Below are positions 61,167 to 64,000 of a DNA stretch of 64,000 bases, one piece after another. The stretch lies in NCBI GenBank assembly GCA_017551675.1, contig JAFZLC010000013.1, forward strand, positions 94,898 to 158,897, written 5' to 3'. The number at the start of each line of letters is the position of its first letter. Within the stretch, counting starts at the first letter, position 1. The position numbers and the translations under genes were made by a program. Under the pieces are notes generated by a model. It had not been told where the DNA came from and made no database searches. It saw only the letters and a list, made by a program, of their open reading frames with translations. The DNA comes from Paludibacteraceae bacterium (GTDB taxonomy: Bacteria; Bacteroidota; Bacteroidia; Bacteroidales; Paludibacteraceae).

Positions 61167-61919
61167 TTATATAATTTCCAAATCCTTTTCTTCGATCCAG
61201 CCAATGTTGCCGTCGGAGATTTGGATTTCCACCCAACCATTTAATTTACTTCTTACTTTTACTTTTGTACCTTCATGTAGTAAGAATAGGTCAGTTCCGG
61301 CTTTATCAGGTGATCCTTTTCCTGTTACAGATGGTGCAAATATGATGGCTGTGTCATGAGTCTGAAGTATATCCTTTTGTTTGCTTGCATAGTAGATTGA
61401 TGTTATGCATATCAATAGAGTGGCAATACTTGCAAAGAAGGATGTTTTTTTGATGCTGGAGCTCGTTCCAAAGAAATATAAAGCGATACCAGCTAAGGTG
61501 ATTAGGAAGGCGATGATGGACAGAATAGCCCAACCATTGGAACTAAATAAGTTTTGAATTGATTTGCTCCATTCTGTAAAGAGGAAGTTGTCTAATTGGT
61601 CAATCTTATCCTTTGTCTGAAGTTTAGCCATCTCCAAGTTGAATAGGACGTCTTCGTTGTTCGGATCCAACTTCAAAGCTCTTTCGTAGTTTAGAATGGC
61701 TGGAGCGATCTCTCCTTGTTTGTATTTTGCATTACCTAAGTTATAGTATAATGCAGCAGATGCGCCTTCTTCTTCTAACACCAATTGGTAGAGACTATCC
61801 GCAGCTTTGTAATTCTCTTTCTGATATAGATTATTCGCTTCAATCAACCTTTGTGATTCTGCTGAATAACAGAGAAGAGAACTAATGAATAATAGACTTA
61901 ATAAAATATTTCGTTTCAT
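61167..61919 (-). CDS. batE: BatE-like TPR/SH3 protein
   Basis: 250 aa. Signal peptide, then TPRs (about 20-105; AALYYNLGNAKYKQGEIAPA, ALKLDPNNEDVLFNLEMAKL). Two membrane helices follow (GWAILSIIAFLITLAGIALYF; SFFASIATLLICITSIYYA). A bacterial SH3 domain ends the chain (GTKVKVRSKLNGWVEIQISD). This is the BatE layout of the Bacteroides aerotolerance operon. It follows batD with a 4-bp gap. Confidence 0.9.
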   Translation of the reverse strand: MKRNILLSLLFISSLLCYSAESQRLIEANNLYQKENYKAADSLYQLVLEEEGASAALYYNLGNAKYKQGEIAPAILNYERALKLDPNNEDVLFNLEMAKLQTKDKIDQLDNFLFTEWSKSIQNLFSSNGWAILSIIAFLITLAGIALYFFGTSSSIKKTSFFASIATLLICITSIYYASKQKDILQTHDTAIIFAPSVTGKGSPDKAGTDLFLLHEGTKVKVRSKLNGWVEIQISDGNIGWIEEKDLEII

Positions 61920-61923
61920 ATCC

Positions 61924-63771
61924 TTATTTTTTTATCTGTTCTTCCAATTGACCAATTAGGTCGACTGCTTTGTTGTATAATTGATCCATCGCTTCATGAC
62001 CACCAGAAGGGGCGAACCGAGCAAACTCACAAGTCTGCAAAATATTCATAAAGTCTGCTATGGTATTTGTGTCAACATTATGATCAGTCAATCTTGCTTC
62101 GATTGTATCCTTATCTAGTTCTGCCATTGGAATATTCAGTTTGTCGCTTGTATATCCCCAAAGAGCTTTGAGCACCTCTTCGTAGAATGGCTCTTTCTCG
62201 TTGGCTTGTAGATGGATGTTGGCTTGTTTTAGACGTTTGGTTGCTTGTTTGTTGGCTCTTTTGTTCTTGACAAGCACAATGTTGGAGTTTTCCTTCAATT
62301 GCTTTCTGTAAAGAATGAATAACATGATAAACAAGCAAGAAGGAATGATAAACCATAAATAGTAGCCAGTCGAACCAAACAAAGGTTTACTGCTTTTCTT
62401 AATGCTTGTATCTTTTGTGTTAATGAAGTGAATGTCCTTGCCTAAGTATTTAACATCCTCTTTTGTTCCAAAATTAGAGACAACCGTTGTGTTTCCTCCA
62501 TTGTCATTAGCACCTTTCTCAACCTGAAGTGTATAGGCTTCCGTCTTTAATGTTTTGTAGCTCTTTGTCTTTAAATCGAAATATGAGAAAGTTGCAGCTG
62601 GTATCTCGTAGGTACCTGCATAACGAGGTATAGTTAAATATTCGATTGTTTTATGACCTGATACTTCGTCTCCTTTTGTATTAACTTTCGATTCTACTGT
62701 AGGATCGTAGATTTCAAAATCGTTAGGGAATTTGATTTCTGGATTTTTCAGATATTTAATGTTACCAGTACCTGAAATTTTTATTTTTAGGTTGACTGGA
62801 TCGTTCGTTTTCACTGTTGTTGAATTGATAGAAGATTCCATCTTGAAAGAAGTTCCAACAGCACCGTTAAAGTCAGATGGCTTGTTTTCTTGCGGCAAAG
62901 CCATGACTTCTATTTTTGATCCTTTGATGACGATGTCTTTCTTCACAGTTTGTGTGGTGTTGAAGAAATCGTCCATATCCCAAAAACTACGTCTTCTGTT
63001 TGATCTTCTTTGAATCTGAGCAATGACGGTTGCCTTTCCATTTTCAATCTCAATTGTTCCTGGTCTTTGAGGGAAAAGAATTGATTTTTTTATAATGTAG
63101 GTGTAATAGCGATCACCATTGTAAGTCGCGATTCCAGAATCTCTCTCTTTATCGGTTAGGTTGATTTCCTGTTGGATAAATCCATTGAATTCGGGAAGTT
63201 TGACGTCTTCAAATCCTCTTACGTTTCCTTTGTGGTATAGTTTGATGGTGGCAACTAATTGCTCTCCTTCATACACTTTCCTTTTAGAGCATTCAACTAG
63301 GCAGAAAACATCTTTGTCTGACAATCCCACTTCTTCTTGGTAAACTTGATTGCCATTTCCTCCTGCAGCGTTTTGTTGAGGTGCAGACTTGTCCACTTTA
63401 ATAGTTAAAGCGTTTGACATGATTGTTTTGTCGTTATGCGTGAAGCGGGCAGGGGAGATAGTGAATGTTCCCTCTTTTTTAGGTGTTAAGATGTATGTGA
63501 ATGTCGTGTTTTGCGTCCTTGTCATGTTACCATTGATGATAGTTACGGAATTGGCAACCGACTTGTTTGGTCCTGAAATAACATCGAATGCAGATAAATC
63601 AGGGAATTGTAAATCGCTGGGCTGAACATTGCTTATATGAAATTCCAATGTGAATTTATGCCCCATTGCCACAACATTAGGAGCTGCTGCTCTAAAGGTA
63701 ACATTCTCATCTGCTAATGCTGAAAAAACAGCAATGATGAGTGATAAAATGGTAAATAAAAATCTTTTCAT
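61924..63771 (-). CDS. batD: BatD family protein
   Basis: 615 aa, with a signal peptide (FLFTILSLIIAVFSALA). Tandem immunoglobulin-like beta domains follow: VTFRAAAPNVVAMGHKFTLEF; VFCLVECSKRKVYEGEQLVA; KMESSINSTTVKTNDPVNLK. One membrane helix lies near residue 475 (YYLWFIIPSCLFIMLFILY), followed by a cytoplasmic helical tail. It works with BatA, B, C and E at the inner membrane, in oxygen tolerance in Bacteroides by name. An unusual RRSNRRRSF patch is near residue 260. Confidence 0.92.
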   Translation of the reverse strand: MKRFLFTILSLIIAVFSALADENVTFRAAAPNVVAMGHKFTLEFHISNVQPSDLQFPDLSAFDVISGPNKSVANSVTIINGNMTRTQNTTFTYILTPKKEGTFTISPARFTHNDKTIMSNALTIKVDKSAPQQNAAGGNGNQVYQEEVGLSDKDVFCLVECSKRKVYEGEQLVATIKLYHKGNVRGFEDVKLPEFNGFIQQEINLTDKERDSGIATYNGDRYYTYIIKKSILFPQRPGTIEIENGKATVIAQIQRRSNRRRSFWDMDDFFNTTQTVKKDIVIKGSKIEVMALPQENKPSDFNGAVGTSFKMESSINSTTVKTNDPVNLKIKISGTGNIKYLKNPEIKFPNDFEIYDPTVESKVNTKGDEVSGHKTIEYLTIPRYAGTYEIPAATFSYFDLKTKSYKTLKTEAYTLQVEKGANDNGGNTTVVSNFGTKEDVKYLGKDIHFINTKDTSIKKSSKPLFGSTGYYLWFIIPSCLFIMLFILYRKQLKENSNIVLVKNKRANKQATKRLKQANIHLQANEKEPFYEEVLKALWGYTSDKLNIPMAELDKDTIEARLTDHNVDTNTIADFMNILQTCEFARFAPSGGHEAMDQLYNKAVDLIGQLEEQIKK

Positions 63772-63841
63772 TTTTCCTTATCTTCAAATCTCTGCAAAAT
63801 TACATATAAACGACGTACAAATAAAATGGAATGGCATGAAA

Positions 63842-64000
63842 TTACCAATCTTTTTCGATTGTCAAGGTGCCTTTCTTTTCAACTCTGATCTTTTTGATAT
63901 TGTCTTTTTCGTTTTCTTCCAAAGCTTTCAATATCTGCTCAGCATTCTCCTTCGACATTTGATTTTGTTTCTCTTGTAGATCCTGCTGATCTTGTTGATC
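63842..64000 (-). CDS. batC: BatC-like protein, C-terminal end (cut by window edge)
   Basis: The last 52 codons of a gene entering from the right edge. The visible part is Gln-rich (DQQDQQDLQEKQNQM), then SKENAEQILKALEENEK and a basic end finishing EKDW. Position 70 bp upstream of batD and the SKENAEQIL segment are as in BatC, a TPR protein. The TPR part lies outside the window. Confidence 0.75.
   Translation of the reverse strand, partial: DQQDQQDLQEKQNQMSKENAEQILKALEENEKDNIKKIRVEKKGTLTIEKDW

Overview
The window is a chromosomal segment of a member of the order Bacteroidales (phylum Bacteroidota); the genus cannot be fixed from the sequence alone. The evidence is consistent. Promoters are of the Bacteroidetes type (TTTG, a 19-20 nt gap, then TAnnTTTG) and Shine-Dalgarno sequences are weak or absent. 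Marker families include a hybrid two-component system (one-protein sensor/AraC regulator), DUF4293, DUF3127, BatC/D/E, an NADP glutamate dehydrogenase with meso-diaminopimelate dehydrogenase, and a clustered 2-oxoacid:ferredoxin oxidoreductase. Most of the window is ordinary core genome. No tRNA, rRNA, CRISPR array, transposase or integrase was recognised.

Layout. 1-3.9 kb: end of a DEAD-box helicase, a low-molecular-weight phosphatase, gdhA and ddh. 3.9-5.4 kb: an accessory island, an AbiF/AbiD-type HEPN protein bracketed by two nearly identical 60-bp structured RNA units, each with its own promoter. 5.4-11.1 kb: a secreted WG-repeat protein, nadE, gene debris, DUF2461 and a DMT exporter. 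11.3-17.1 kb: metE and a duplicated membrane-protein/lipoprotein unit. 17.2-24.9 kb (minus strand): four-subunit 2-oxoacid ferredoxin oxidoreductase, CotH/lamin-tail secreted protein, iron alcohol dehydrogenase and aspartate aminotransferase. 25.1-29.4 kb: iorB without iorA, DUF4293, GNAT, a second aminotransferase and an AAA ATPase. 29.5-36.1 kb: clpC divergent from gyrA and a TPR protein. 36.2-39.2 kb: two glycosyltransferases and an unknown membrane protein. 39.2-45.1 kb (minus): topB, a lipoprotein, htpG, nth and a DUF3127 protein. 45.3-50.6 kb: porin, pgeF, small wHTH protein, flavin reductase, apbE, a WG-repeat fragment and a PH-like membrane protein. 50.8-58.9 kb: hybrid two-component regulator, TerC, hpt, a lipoprotein and nhaD. 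59.2-61.1 kb: a radical-SAM/Nudix fusion behind two matching operators. 61.1-64 kb (minus): batE, batD and the end of batC.

How the genes fit together. Amino-acid and redox metabolism dominates: ammonia assimilation (gdhA, ddh), transamination (two aminotransferases), ferredoxin-linked oxidation of 2-oxoacids (kor/vor cluster, iorB), NAD synthesis and methionine synthesis. This suits an anaerobe that ferments amino acids or sugars. Housekeeping genes (gyrA, clpC, htpG, nth, topB, hpt) fill the rest.

The parts most worth following up are (1) the abiF locus, arranged promoter-RNA-terminator-abiF-promoter-RNA-terminator, which looks like an RNA-controlled HEPN ribonuclease defence or toxin-antitoxin system; (2) the radical-SAM/Nudix fusion with two TTGTGTA-N5-TACACA(A/T) operators, one of them on the promoter; and (3) the duplicated and partly decayed membrane-protein cassette at 13.9-17.1 kb.
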